Shown: piece after piece, positions 52,541 to 61,545 of the stretch
How positions within the stretch are numbered: position 1 is the stretch's first letter
How the letters are laid out: every line of letters starts with the position of its first letter
DNA from: Trichobilharzia regenti
Taxonomy: Eukaryota; Platyhelminthes; Trematoda; Strigeidida; Schistosomatidae
Direction: 5' to 3'
NCBI GenBank assembly: GCA_944472135.2
Contig: OX235268.1
Location: 12,902,589 to 12,966,588 of the forward strand
DNA length: 64,000 nucleotides
The notes under the pieces: generated by a model
Told to the model about the DNA's origin: nothing
Seen by the model: the letters and a program-made list of their open reading frames with translations, nothing else
Databases searched by the model: none
Translations under genes and position numbers: made by a program

Positions 52541-53473
52541 ATGTCTATCTCTCTGGACGATCTCAAATCTATCTTGCAGCAGCAGCAAGTTCAGAATGAA
52601 GCAGCTCAACTAAAATTAATCGAAGCTCTCACTCAGAAGCTGTCCATTCAAGTTCCATCAACATCTCATTCAGACAAATATGAAAGCATCTCAAATTCCA
52701 TCAGTGAGTTCAACTACGACCCAATATCTGGTCTCGTATTTGATGCATGGTTCAATCGTTACGAAGACGTTTTCCGTATTGAATGCTACATGTTTGATGA
52801 TGCTGCCAAAGTCCGATTGTTACTAAGAAAACTTGGTACTGTTGAGCACAACAGATATGTTAACTTCATTCTGCCTAAGAACCCACGTGAGTTATCATTC
52901 GATGAGACAGTCACCGTTTTATCACAAATCTTTGGTGAACAGTCATCCATGTTTAATATTCGGTATCAATGTTTTCAGTTGACAAAAATGCCTTCCGATG
53001 ATTATGTCACTTACGCTGGCAAAGTGAACAAGGAATGCGAAAGGTTCAAACCACACGAAATGACATCAGATCAGTTCAAGTGTTTGATTTTTATTTGTGG
53101 GTTGAAGAACCCAGAAGATACTGACATAAGAACTCGACTTCTGTCACTCGTGGAACAAGACCCGAAAATGACTTTACAAATGGTGACAGCAGAATGCCTA
53201 CGCTTAATCAACTTGAAGCACGATACTGCTATGGTGGAGTGCAAACGACAGTCGTCTGAATTTGGTTCAATTAACACAGTGAAAAGTCCTCCGATCACCG
53301 TTAAGCACACAGCACGTCAGTCTCAGAATTCAGCTAAACCTCCTTCAGTGTGCTGGCACTGTGGTTCGTGGCATTTTGTCAAGTTCTGTCCTTTCAAGAA
53401 ACATAAATGCCGTAATTGTCACCGTTTTGGACATAAAAGGGTTACTGTCCACCGCAGAAAAATTCTTCGGTGA
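52541..53473 (+). CDS. gag: Gag polyprotein (capsid and nucleocapsid), Ty3/Gypsy element
   Basis: Gag packages the element RNA into virus-like particles in the cytoplasm. The frame of 310 codons starts at ATG 52541, the first ATG after a 120-nt leader. Residues 1-35 are polar and Gln-rich (LQQQQVQNEAAQ). Residues 55-220 form the capsid-like retrotransposon gag region (YDPISGLVFDAWFNRYEDVF near residue 60). Zinc knuckle 1 near residue 270 is CWHCGSWHFVKFC, spaced C-X2-C-X3-H-X4-C. Knuckle 2 begins CRNCHRFGH near residue 290 and then loses its last cysteine: the frame runs out of register at an AAAA run (53435-53438) and the rest of the knuckle lies in the -1 frame. The final 13 residues are therefore probably not native. 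Either a base is missing, or a frameshift joins gag to pol here. Confidence 0.93.
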   Translation: MSISLDDLKSILQQQQVQNEAAQLKLIEALTQKLSIQVPSTSHSDKYESISNSISEFNYDPISGLVFDAWFNRYEDVFRIECYMFDDAAKVRLLLRKLGTVEHNRYVNFILPKNPRELSFDETVTVLSQIFGEQSSMFNIRYQCFQLTKMPSDDYVTYAGKVNKECERFKPHEMTSDQFKCLIFICGLKNPEDTDIRTRLLSLVEQDPKMTLQMVTAECLRLINLKHDTAMVECKRQSSEFGSINTVKSPPITVKHTARQSQNSAKPPSVCWHCGSWHFVKFCPFKKHKCRNCHRFGHKRVTVHRRKILR

Positions 53474-54159
53474 GGAACAGAAGTAGTCGTTTCAAGCCGA
53501 AACAATCTCCTCGAGTACAGACCATTTTCACAACTTCCAAAGTCGATTTCGCCAGCAAACGTAAGTACATTACACTAGGTATTAACGGCAAACATATTCG
53601 TCTTCAGTTGGATACGGCATCAGATATCACCTTAATTTCCCGAACTACGTGGCGCAAACTTGGGTGCCCACAGATTCTGCCGACCGAGCATGTCGCTAAG
53701 AATGCCTCTGGAGATATACTGAAACTCGTGGGTGAGATAAATTGCCAGGTTCAGTTTGGTGAGCATCACTTCAATGGTGTATGTTACGTCACAAACTACC
53801 ATGATTTGAATTTGCTTGGTCTTGACTGGTTAGACAAGCTCCATATCTTCAATGTACCATTAAATTCAGTATGCTCTAATGTTTCGTCCTCACCACATAA
53901 CGTTGTTCCCGGACATGTATCTGATCAGTCTCTCTTGCAACGCCTGCGTCAAAAGCACGCTTCTGTCTTCCAGGACAAACTTGGTTGCTGCAAATTTACC
54001 CAAGTTGTTTTGTCTCTAAAGCCAAACGCGAAGCCAGTTTTTCGTCCAAAACGTCCAGTTCCGTATGCTGCTGTCACATTGGTTGAGAATGAACTCGACA
54101 GACTGGAAGCATTGGGTGTCATCAAACCAGTAACGTATTCGCCCTGGGCTGCCCTATAG
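53437..54159 (+). CDS. pol: Pol part 1: end of nucleocapsid, aspartic protease, start of reverse transcriptase
   Basis: The frame is open from 53437, in the -1 register relative to gag, overlapping it by 37 nt. There is no good ATG, so it is expected to be translated as a Gag-Pol fusion or to be out of frame because of a lost base. The protease has active-site motif LQLDTASDITLIS (53602-53640), with DTA where most retroelement proteases have DTG or DSG, and the C-terminal LLGLDWLD (about 53812-53835). The RT begins with KPNAKPVFRPKRPVPY and ends abruptly at SPWAAL plus TAG (54157-54159), because one base is missing in the CCC run at 54152-54154; the RT continues in the next -1 frame. Confidence 0.9.
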   Translation, partial: KGYCPPQKNSSVRNRSSRFKPKQSPRVQTIFTTSKVDFASKRKYITLGINGKHIRLQLDTASDITLISRTTWRKLGCPQILPTEHVAKNASGDILKLVGEINCQVQFGEHHFNGVCYVTNYHDLNLLGLDWLDKLHIFNVPLNSVCSNVSSSPHNVVPGHVSDQSLLQRLRQKHASVFQDKLGCCKFTQVVLSLKPNAKPVFRPKRPVPYAAVTLVENELDRLEALGVIKPVTYSPWAAL

Positions 54160-55559
54160 TTGTTGTACGCAAAGCAAATGGTTCCATTCGCCTGTGTGCA
54201 GATTTCTCAACTGGGTTAAATGATGCTCTAGAGGATCATGCTTATCCATTACCAATTCAAGAAGACTTATTCGTCAAACTTAATGGTGGTAAATGTTTTG
54301 CAAAAATTGACCTTGCTGATGCTTACCTTCAAATAGAAGTTGAACCAAAGTCTCAAGAGTTGCTAACAATCAACACTCATAGAGGTCTCTACCAGTTTAC
54401 TCGCTTACCATTTGGTGTGAAACCAGCACCCGCAATTTTTCAGCAGATCATGGATACTATGCTTGCTAACCAACCTGGTGTTGCTGTCTACCTCGACGAT
54501 GTGATAATCACAGGGAGTAGTAAGTCTGAATTGTTTGATCGACTTGACGCTGTGCTATCCAAAATGTCAGAGTTTGGGTTCTACCTTAAAGAGGATAAAT
54601 GTACATTTTTCATGGATTCAGTAAAGTATCTTGGGTTCATTTTCGATCAACATGGACGTCGACCAGACCCAGAAAATGTACGTGCTATTCAGAATATGCC
54701 CGCTCCCACTAATGTTGCCACTCTGCGATCTTTCCTTGGCCTCATCAGCTATTACAGTGCATTTCTACCAGAGCTTCATCGCATACGTGCTCCACTGAAT
54801 CGCCTGTTATCGAAAAATGCAAAATGGAATTGGTCACCTGAATGTCAAAATGCATTTAAAAAAGTAAAATCGTTACTCCAGTCAGACATGCTGCTTACTT
54901 ATTATGATCCAAGTCTTGAAATCATCCTTGCTGCAGATGCATCCGACTATGGTATTGGTGCTGTTATATCTCATCGTTTTCCTGACGGAAGGGAGAAAGC
55001 TATTGCACATGCATCTAGAACACTGAATACAACCGAACGCAAATATAGCCAAATTGAGAAAGAAGGTTTGGCGCTTATCTTCGCAGTCAAAAAGTTTCAC
55101 AAAATGCTTCATGGTAGGAAATTCACTCTATTTACTGACCATAAACCCCTGTTGTCGATATTTGGTTCGAAAAAGGGCATTCCAGTGTACACTGCGAATC
55201 GGCTTCAAAGGTGGGCTGTCATGTTACTGGGATATAATTTTGATATCAAATACAAACCTACCTCTGAATTTGGCCAGGTAGATGCATTATCACGGCTGCT
55301 AAGCCATCAGAAGTTGGAAAGCGAGGATGTTGTTATTGCATCCATCTCTGTTGAAGATGATGTAAACAGAGTTCTGGTAGGCGCGACTCAACTTCTTCCG
55401 GTGACTGCAGTTGAGGTTGCCAGACACACACTGCGTGATCCAGTTTTACAGCAAGTATCAAAGTTCATCCGATTTGGCTGGCCTCCACATGTTCATTCAA
55501 ATGTTTTAAAACAGTTTTACCAGCGACGCCAATCCTATCCATCGTTAATGAATGCATAA
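54153..55559 (+). CDS. pol: Pol part 2: reverse transcriptase and RNase H
   Basis: Copies the element RNA into DNA and degrades the RNA strand. The frame is open from 54153, directly continuing part 1 in the -1 register; the first ATG is only at 54360, so a start there would lack the fingers. RT landmarks are RLCADFSTGLNDAL, AKIDLADAYLQIE (first catalytic Asp), FTRLPFGVKPAPAIFQQIMD, YLDDVIITG (54489-54515, catalytic pair) and YLGFIFDQHG. RNase H landmarks are LAADASDYGIGAVIS (near 54930), AHASRTLN, YSQIEKEGLA and FTDHKPL, then VDALSRL. It ends at TAA 55557-55559, where another -1 break separates it from the integrase. No internal stop and no lost catalytic residue is visible, so the domains look functional apart from the breaks. 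Confidence 0.95.
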   Translation, partial: PIVVVRKANGSIRLCADFSTGLNDALEDHAYPLPIQEDLFVKLNGGKCFAKIDLADAYLQIEVEPKSQELLTINTHRGLYQFTRLPFGVKPAPAIFQQIMDTMLANQPGVAVYLDDVIITGSSKSELFDRLDAVLSKMSEFGFYLKEDKCTFFMDSVKYLGFIFDQHGRRPDPENVRAIQNMPAPTNVATLRSFLGLISYYSAFLPELHRIRAPLNRLLSKNAKWNWSPECQNAFKKVKSLLQSDMLLTYYDPSLEIILAADASDYGIGAVISHRFPDGREKAIAHASRTLNTTERKYSQIEKEGLALIFAVKKFHKMLHGRKFTLFTDHKPLLSIFGSKKGIPVYTANRLQRWAVMLLGYNFDIKYKPTSEFGQVDALSRLLSHQKLESEDVVIASISVEDDVNRVLVGATQLLPVTAVEVARHTLRDPVLQQVSKFIRFGWPPHVHSNVLKQFYQRRQSYPSLMNA

Positions 55560-56278
55560 TGTTTGCTGATCGTGTTGTGGTTCCAGCTAATCTTCGTAAC
55601 CATGTGCTTCGTCAGCTTCATACATCACATCCTGGTGTTGGGAGAATGAAGGCGATCGCTCGCAGTTATGTTTACTGGCCCAACATCGATGACCATATCG
55701 AAGACCTCGTTCGCAAATGTAGTAAATGTGCTCAAGCATCAAAGTGCCCACGCAAGACAGAACTATGTTCCTGGCCACGACCGGACAAACCATGGTCCCG
55801 TGTTCATGTTGACTTCGCTGGACCGTTCAATAGTATGCATTTCTTAATATGTGTCGACGCGTTTTCCAAATGGCCAGAGATATTTCCTATGCATTCTGCC
55901 ACATCAATTGCAACAGTGTCCCACCTACGTCAACTATTCTGTCGTTTTGGTATGCCTGATGTTCTGGTGTCCGATAATGGATCGCAGTTCACCTCATCAC
56001 TGTTCTCAGATTTCTGCAAACTGTTTGGCATCCAGCATATTCGTAGCCCCCCGTATCATCCCCAATCGAATGGACAGGCTGAACGTTTCGTCGACACCTT
56101 TAAGCGTGCTTATGCAAAAGCGAAGGGGGAGGGAACAACAGAAGAAATTTTGGATAGATTCTTGCTGCATTATCGTACGACGCCAAATCCTTCCGCCCCA
56201 AATCAGTTATCCCCAGCGGAAATTATGTTTGGCCGAAGATCAGAACTGCCCTCGACTCAATTAAGCCTAGGCAAGTAA
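55553..56278 (+). CDS. pol: Pol part 3: integrase (zinc-binding and DDE catalytic domains)
   Basis: Inserts element DNA into the genome. The H2C2 zinc-binding region has LRQLHTSHPGVGRMK and then CSKCAQ. The catalytic core has VHVDFAGP (first Asp), VSDNGSQFT (second Asp) and GQAERF (Glu). Counting gives 35 residues between the second Asp and the Glu, the standard DD35E spacing. The core continues through YRTTPNPSAPNQLSPAEIMFGRR. The frame stops at TAA 56276-56278 after losing register at a CCC run (56249-56251). It begins one base out of register with part 2. All catalytic residues are intact. Confidence 0.93.
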   Translation, partial: CIMFADRVVVPANLRNHVLRQLHTSHPGVGRMKAIARSYVYWPNIDDHIEDLVRKCSKCAQASKCPRKTELCSWPRPDKPWSRVHVDFAGPFNSMHFLICVDAFSKWPEIFPMHSATSIATVSHLRQLFCRFGMPDVLVSDNGSQFTSSLFSDFCKLFGIQHIRSPPYHPQSNGQAERFVDTFKRAYAKAKGEGTTEEILDRFLLHYRTTPNPSAPNQLSPAEIMFGRRSELPSTQLSLGK

Positions 56279-56541
56279 AGCAGGGCTGCAGAAATACAAA
56301 AATGGAAAACCAATTCAATCGCCATCACGGAGCTAAACGTCGAGTTTTCAAATTGTATCAGCAAGTTTATGTACGAGATTTTCGCTATTCACCTCCGAGA
56401 TGGATTCGAGGACAAATAGTGGGGCAGAAAGGAAGGGTTTTATACAAAGTGAATGTAGAAGGACAGTTATGTGTCAGACACACGAATCATATACGAGATG
56501 CGTCAGATAGACCGACAATGGGAGACGAGACCTCACGTTAG
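56251..56541 (+). CDS. pol: Pol part 4: integrase C-terminal (GPY/F-type) domain
   Basis: This is the continuation of the integrase in the next -1 frame. Key segment: FNRHHGAKRRVFKLYQQVYV, then WIRGQIVGQKGRVLYKVNVE and VRHTNHIRDA, the usual layout of the DNA-binding tail of Ty3/Gypsy integrases. The ATG at 56302 is internal; the real frame enters from the left near 56251. It ends at TAG 56539-56541 through a fifth loss of register around 56525-56535. Confidence 0.85.
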   Translation, partial: LDSIKPRQVKQGCRNTKMENQFNRHHGAKRRVFKLYQQVYVRDFRYSPPRWIRGQIVGQKGRVLYKVNVEGQLCVRHTNHIRDASDRPTMGDETSR

Positions 56542-56702
56542 AAGTATTAGTAGATACATTTAATCTTCCGCAGCCGGAAGCCCGGGACACAGATCACACT
56601 CTATCCAGTACCACGCGAAGGTCAACTCGACAAAGAAGAGCTCCGAAACCTTTTCAAATAGATCCAAAAAGCAAGTCCTACACTTTTTACGGAGAGAGGT
56701 GA
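56532..56702 (+). CDS. pol: Pol part 5: basic C-terminal tail ending in the 3' LTR
   Basis: In the next -1 frame, open from 56532, a tail with RRSTRQRRAPKPF follows, typical of the Arg/Lys-rich end of Gypsy pol. The stop codon TGA (56700-56702) consists of the first three bases of the 3' LTR, so the LTR itself terminates pol. Confidence 0.75.
   Translation, partial: LTLEVLVDTFNLPQPEARDTDHTLSSTTRRSTRQRRAPKPFQIDPKSKSYTFYGER
56690..56699 (+). other. Polypurine tract
   Basis: CGGAGAGAGG lies directly before the 3' LTR, the expected position of the plus-strand primer for reverse transcription. Confidence 0.8.
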
Positions 56703-57054
56703 TAGGATCCCACCACTCTGTTATTAATCAAGTATTTCAACGGCTGTTAATCTCGCATGAATGGTATATCATAATTTCCCACGCACTTTGTTATTGATTA
56801 TTACAATCAATTATTTCAAATGCTGTTAGCTGTCTGTACCATTGTAAAAATGTATAAATACCATGTGTTGTTTTCCTAAATAAGTTCTTTGTCGTAGTTG
56901 TTGTACTACAATATACAGTCATAGGCCAGCCTTTGCCTTTTGATATTTGCGTGGTTCACTTAATCGGAAGGTACCACAAGCAGATAGGCATATTAGTCAG
57001 GCGCAGACAGAACAAGGCGACAACGTCCTCATTTAATTCCCTACATTTATAACA
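56700..57054 (+). repeat. 3' LTR (355 bp)
   Basis: Differs from the 5' LTR at four substitutions and one missing C near its start (CCCACC instead of CCCACCC). Identity is about 98.6%. Its first three bases are the pol stop codon. Confidence 0.95.
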
Positions 57055-57059
57055 GATAT

Positions 57060-58683
57060 GTTGCTACATCCAGCAGAGGAGCGTAGACCTTGGTAAAATA
57101 AAGAGTCTTAGATCATAACAAATGTGAATGGGAAGAGTGCAAATGTGTGTGAATTAATCCATCCGAATAACGTAATCAGAAGCAATATTCAGTCCTGTTC
57201 ATTTTATATTTCATTGTTCATCTGTTTGGTGGTTATATTTACGAACATAAACATAAATACTACTGTTTAAAGTCTACTATGCTAAAGAAACAAAATTTCG
57301 GTATGATTCTGTTGAAGACTGTTAGCTCCCAGACACCTGCTCTCACGAAATGTATGCTCCGCACCAGGCCAATCTCTTCAATTTCACTTAGCTGGATTAT
57401 GACAACACACTGTTAACTTTAAAGGGTTTTGTTTGCAGAAAATCAGTTACTTTCAGTTTCACTCACCAGGTGACCGTGTAGTGGACACCTGTTTCCTATA
57501 TCCTGTAAACTCTCTATCAGGAGGCACACATAGTCACCAATATTTGAATCCTGAGGTGGTGTACCACTGAGTTGATTGCAATCAAATCCAACATAATCAC
57601 ATTCGTGATATAGAGCAATCGCCTGGCAGTGTCACCTGTGAGAATCTGCTCTCATACTGAACTAAGAGAAACTAAGTCATCACGACCACGCGATAGAACC
57701 TTAAGCAACTTCATCCTTTACTCAGTCTAGAATGAGCGCCATACTAATTTTGAAGTATCAGCCTGAGGACTTCAATTGATGCTAATCCTAATACGAATTT
57801 ACGTCAATTAGATTGGCACAGAAACTCAGGGAATATCAGACATCTTTGTCCTTAAATTTCGGAAATATTCAACAATCAGTATCTAAGACACCATTACAAT
57901 TGTACAAGTCCAGATGCATCATTTCATATGATGGATTAGTAGTAACTGAATCATCTGAAAAGCACACTTCGCGAAGTTCTTGCACCTTCGAGTAAAAACT
58001 GATGCGACATAGATGTGCTCATTAAAAAAAAATTACGATAATGCTTAAAACACCATTAGCCCATAATCTGTAGATACGTGACAGGTAACAAAGAAATTCA
58101 AGGAAAATAATGCAAATTCGAGCTCTGAAAATTTGATACAATGATTTCTCTATTATAAATTTGAATAAAGAAAGTAGATACATTTCCGAAGAATAATGTG
58201 GATCCATTTTATTTCGCTGGTTCCCATCATCTGCGTACAACCTGAATTTTTTTATTAAACATAAAAAGTGTTCAATTTTAACAAACCTTTGTCCATTAGC
58301 AACTTTACTGTCGGAGAGTCATAGTAAAATAAGGAGTTAACATTTACAGGGTGTCTGAATTGTTACGACTTACATATTTATATCTTGGTAGAGAGAACTT
58401 CATTGAAAAATTTTATTACCAGTTGTGTTGATTGGATGGAAACAAAAGAAAATTAGCAATAGTTACGTAATTAGATATGAGAAAATCAAAAGTTTTCCGA
58501 TTTCGGTGCACATGAGGTCAGATGAAAAGCTGATGATGTAATACAGTGAGCGGAACTCTGGAGATCAAGAAAAATTACCTCTTAAGGGAGTCAAGCGAAA
58601 AATAAAGAGAGGGTGTTGAGTGAAAAGATAAGCTAACAAAATTAGAAAACAAAGAGTTGCTAAGAAGTGAGTCACTAGGGTAA
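57060..58683. other. No gene recognised
   Basis: The 3' flank of the LTR element. 57300-57720 is slightly richer in GC and could be an old repeat, but I found no tRNA-like boxes, coding motifs or partner elsewhere in the window. Confidence 0.4.
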
Positions 58684-59445
58684 TTAAAGGCCAACAACGG
58701 TTTCTTTTTGGACACATAAATCAGGCTTCAGTCGTTTAACAGCTATAGCTTCAGCAGACCTGAGAAGACTTGAGGTACTTTGTCTGTTAATTATTTTGAA
58801 TAATTCCAGCACATCTACTCGGTGTCCTTTTTCAATCAGGTGTTTGGCGAATGAAGACCCAATTCTCTCTCTCTAACTGGAGGCTCCTTGGTACACTTTG
58901 GCAGAATCTGACGTAGGTCTCATTCTCTCTTCTTCCAGTGTAACTGCTCCCGCAGATACATGTGAATTGGTACACATAGTTGGAGGTAACATTTGAGGGG
59001 TTCTTGTCAATCTTTGACTGTACCAGTGAAAAAGTTGTTCTGGATAGAGAGACTAATAACGCTGCATCATATGTCCTAGACAGAGCTGCGTTTAATCTTT
59101 TATTCACCATTCTCATAAAGTCATCGCCCTTATGGTCCAGTTTCATGCAAATAGGCTTCTAACTGACGGTAGCTTTATCAAGCTTCTTGAGTTTGTTCTT
59201 GCCATATTTGTTATTAAAACTTTGTGGGTAACCATTTTCTTTCAGGCATTTTTCAAGAAGCATAAGTTCACTGTCTAGTCTATTTAGTGAACATATTCTC
59301 TTTGCTCTGGAGAAAAGAGTTTTCACCAGCGTTCGTTTGCATCTCACTGGGCAGAAGCTGTTGAAATTCAATTAAAGACCACTTCGTGTGTCTTTATGAT
59401 AAACAGATCTGAAAATTTGACTTGATTTTGTTTTCAGTATCACCT
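58684..59445 (-). pseudogene. Penelope-like element C-terminal part (PLE-B) with GIY-YIG endonuclease
   Basis: Minus strand. The last RT residues SVYHKDTRSG are followed by a stop, then LNFNSFCPVRCKRTLVKTLF and CLKENGYPQSF (59371-59200), the connector. Next come KRLNAALSRTYDAA and SNYVYQFTCICGSSYTGR (about 58960-58910), the GIY-YIG motif region. After a frame change near 58870, FAKHLIEKGHRVDVLELFK and SAEAIAVKRLKPDL lead to a stop at 58684-58686. It is 5'-truncated with at least one stop and one frameshift, hence inactive, but less decayed than PLE-A. Together these features are diagnostic of the Penelope class, not LTR or LINE elements. Confidence 0.82.
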
Positions 59446-59449
59446 AGCT

Positions 59450-59990
59450 TTCATTTCACCTTAAACATTTGAATTTCCAAAGAAATGTCAAGTAAGTTGA
59501 AGAAAATCAGGTTTGACCTAAGACTTAATTTCACAAGTCACACACATAAACTCTGATTAAAATGAGGTGAACTTGACTGCTGGAAAAATTGTTCAGGAAT
59601 ATTTATGGTTGACTTTTCCCAATCACGCAACGGTTTAGAACATGTCACATTGTACTTTGTAAGGTACCGTCGGAGTAATAATTCTTCTGGAAAGAAAACT
59701 CAATTTTCATGGTTCAGAAATACTTCACATACAAAGTTCTCCTGAGAAATATCAGATACTGCCATCACTGTTTGTAGTCCACTGAAATGCTACTGCATGG
59801 TATTCATAAACTTCTAGTATATTTGGATATAATGAAAATTGATTCTTAGTGTAATGACAGAGGATAAATAAGAATATTGATTATAAAGCTTTCCACGACT
59901 CAAACCTAGTCCGAGGTTGCTAACTGGTTGAATTCTTATTTCTGAAACAGAAGGCACTATACTACCGAAGCCGGAGTCCTCCAAACTGCG
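59450..59990. other. No gene recognised
   Basis: AT-rich sequence upstream of PLE-B; nothing identifiable. Confidence 0.4.
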
Positions 59991-60201
59991 TTTCTCTCTT
60001 CCCTTCTTTTTTATTGCTTCTTAAATGCATTGCCTCTTTCGAGAGAAAACAGCTTGCTTAACCTCCCCGGTGAACTTCCTATCTTCTCACCGGTTGCGTT
60101 TCGATCTATTTTGTTTCGAAGAGGCGCTAGTAGTTTTAGCTAAATGGTCTTACCCAAAAAATTCCTCTGAATGTCAGACAACTAACTTCCTTTCCAGGCA
60201 T

Positions 60202-60336
60202 AAACGTGATCAGCACGAACTTGTTCGTTCACATGATGCACATAATGAAACAGAAACTGAGTCAGGACCAGAATACCTTTGGATTGATCTATCATCTGAC
60301 CTTTCTCAGTCATCTGATGCCTTGTTAATTCCCTAG
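60202..60336 (+). CDS. Candidate terminal exon of an unknown gene
   Basis: TTCCTTTCCAG just before 60202 looks like a 3' splice site with a polypyrimidine tract. The frame after it encodes a 45-residue hydrophilic, acidic end (HDAHNETETESGPEYLW, then DLSSDLSQSSDALLIP) and stops at TAG 60334-60336. AATAAA follows at 60362-60367. The frame is also open upstream to about 60025, so the splice site is not proven. Base composition is richer in GC than the surroundings. No family recognised, and no donor exon is visible upstream. It could equally be a chance open frame. Confidence 0.25.
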   Translation, partial: KRDQHELVRSHDAHNETETESGPEYLWIDLSSDLSQSSDALLIP

Positions 60337-60361
60337 AGAATGTTACATCTAACCTACCACA

Positions 60362-60367
60362 AATAAA
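60362..60367 (+). promoter_or_regulatory. Possible polyadenylation signal
   Basis: AATAAA 26 nt after the stop of the candidate exon. Such hexamers are frequent in AT-rich DNA, so this is weak. Confidence 0.2.
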
Positions 60368-60798
60368 TCCTTGGACGATTGGGTATCACTTATTCTTTAT
60401 ATATAACCCTTCAACTCTTGCATGTGTCCTATTTTTCCTTACTGCTCCCCCATAATTATATCTGGGCTAATAAGAAAGGTCTGTGCTATATTCCAAACGC
60501 CACTGAAAATTGTATGCCACTACATCAACTGAATACTGTTGTAGCTGAAAGACAGCTGAACTCATGTGAAGCATCGTGTAAACCCATACTACTTGGCTGT
60601 CAACACTCCCTCTTTTCTCTATTCCACTCATGCATCTAATTTAGAGGAGGTAGAAAACGTTTTAAGAAATGTACAGTATAAGTACAATCAAGTTCAAAAC
60701 ATCCAACGACAACCCACTCTGCCCTCTTACTATATGACACATACAGTAATAAATATGATGAAAACGTATTGTAGCTTAGGTAGATGATTTCGATGTAG

Positions 60799-61235
60799 TG
60801 TGTTGTCTGAGCTGAATGGTTTATTCTCGAAGATGTCATCACCCTACTAGGCAATATCTTCCTTCATATCATACTGGGATTTACAGCGAGCGTTTAGATT
60901 TCTCCACGAGTCTATTAGTCATCGCTCTTAGTGACACTAAACGTGGTTGATTGTTTTCGTGTATTTCCACACCCTTCAGGCTACTTTTTTTGATACAGAT
61001 TGAATCCTTGGCCTGATGTCTAACCCTTTGTTTGTGGGACTTCATTTTAATCCATTGGTAAATTTTGTGTATATCAATGTGTCTATTGAGCAACGATTCA
61101 CTGTAATACCAGGTAACTAAACTTTCTGAAGAATTCTTGGTGATTCCTCTATCTAATATTTGAAAATTTTCTCAGTCGAACTGATGTCCATAGTTGTATG
61201 TATGTAGTGATATGAGGGAGTTGCTGTGATGTGAT
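60799..61235 (-). pseudogene. PLE-C C-terminal fragment, minus-strand copy
   Basis: On the minus strand, YGHQFD and ENFQILDRGITKN lie near 61190-61130. Then LLNRHIDIHKIYQWIK, SLKGVEIHENNQPR and TNRLVEKSKRSL (60881) follow, matching the end of the PLE-C copy at 35.7 kb. The downstream tail ACCATTCAGCTCAG is shared with the other two copies. Only the region after the endonuclease core is left. It lies head-to-head with the next feature. Confidence 0.65.
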
Positions 61236-61237
61236 GA

Positions 61238-61545
61238 TGGTCGGTGAATCCTCAAACAATAGACACCTTGATTAAGACAAAATTTACCCATCTACACGAA
61301 GAAATCTCATACACAAAGGGTCAAACTTTAAGCCAAGGAAACAATCAGCTCCATTACAAGAAGCCTGAGGGTGTGTTATTACACGAAAACAAACAGTCAT
61401 TTTCAAGGTCACCAGGAAAGATGAGTAATAAACTCGTGAAGAAATCTAAACTCTCATTTCAAATTCAAATATGCGCTGAAAGATGTTGCCTAGAAGGGCG
61501 ACGAAAGCTTGGCGGATAAGCCATCCAGCTCACTGAACACAACGT
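61238..61545 (+). pseudogene. PLE-C C-terminal fragment, plus-strand copy
   Basis: An open frame at 61244-61519 reads PQTIDTLIKTKFTHLHEEIS, KPEGVLLHENKQSFSRSPGK and NKLVKKSKLSFQIQI, colinear with the two minus-strand PLE-C copies. It then runs into AGATGTTGCCTAGAAGGGCG and the common tail CCATCCAGCTCACTGAACAC. No RT or endonuclease core is attached. Its 5' end meets the 5' end of the inverted copy within a few bases. Confidence 0.65.

Larger units (their letters stand above)
52065..57054 (+). mobile_element. Near-complete Ty3/Gypsy LTR retrotransposon (4,990 bp)
   Basis: Order: 5' LTR, primer-binding-site candidate, leader, gag with zinc knuckles, protease, reverse transcriptase, RNase H, integrase with GPY/F-type tail, polypurine tract, 3' LTR. 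The order RT-RNase H-integrase places it in Ty3/Gypsy. The two-knuckle gag and RT sequence look closer to Mag/K02A2.6-like elements than to the CsRn1/Boudicca group, but this is by eye. The LTRs differ at four bases and one indel, so the insertion is young. Five single-base -1 breaks interrupt gag-pol. No env-like gene is present. Confidence 0.95.
52060..57059. repeat. 5-bp target-site duplication GATAT flanking the LTR element
   Basis: GATAT at 52060-52064 directly precedes the 5' LTR and GATAT at 57055-57059 directly follows the 3' LTR. This is direct evidence of a single integrase-mediated insertion. Confidence 0.85.

Noticed and set aside
53071..53310. Minus-strand frame inside gag, and other antisense frames inside pol
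   Set aside because: Shadows of the strongly supported gag-pol reading frames.
57300..57720. Slightly GC-richer region after the LTR element, suspected old SINE
   Set aside because: No A/B boxes and no partner sequence found in the window.
60379..60639. Open frame with a hydrophobic N-terminus resembling a signal peptide
   Set aside because: No homology, no splice or regulatory context, and the hydrophobicity is expected from T-rich DNA.
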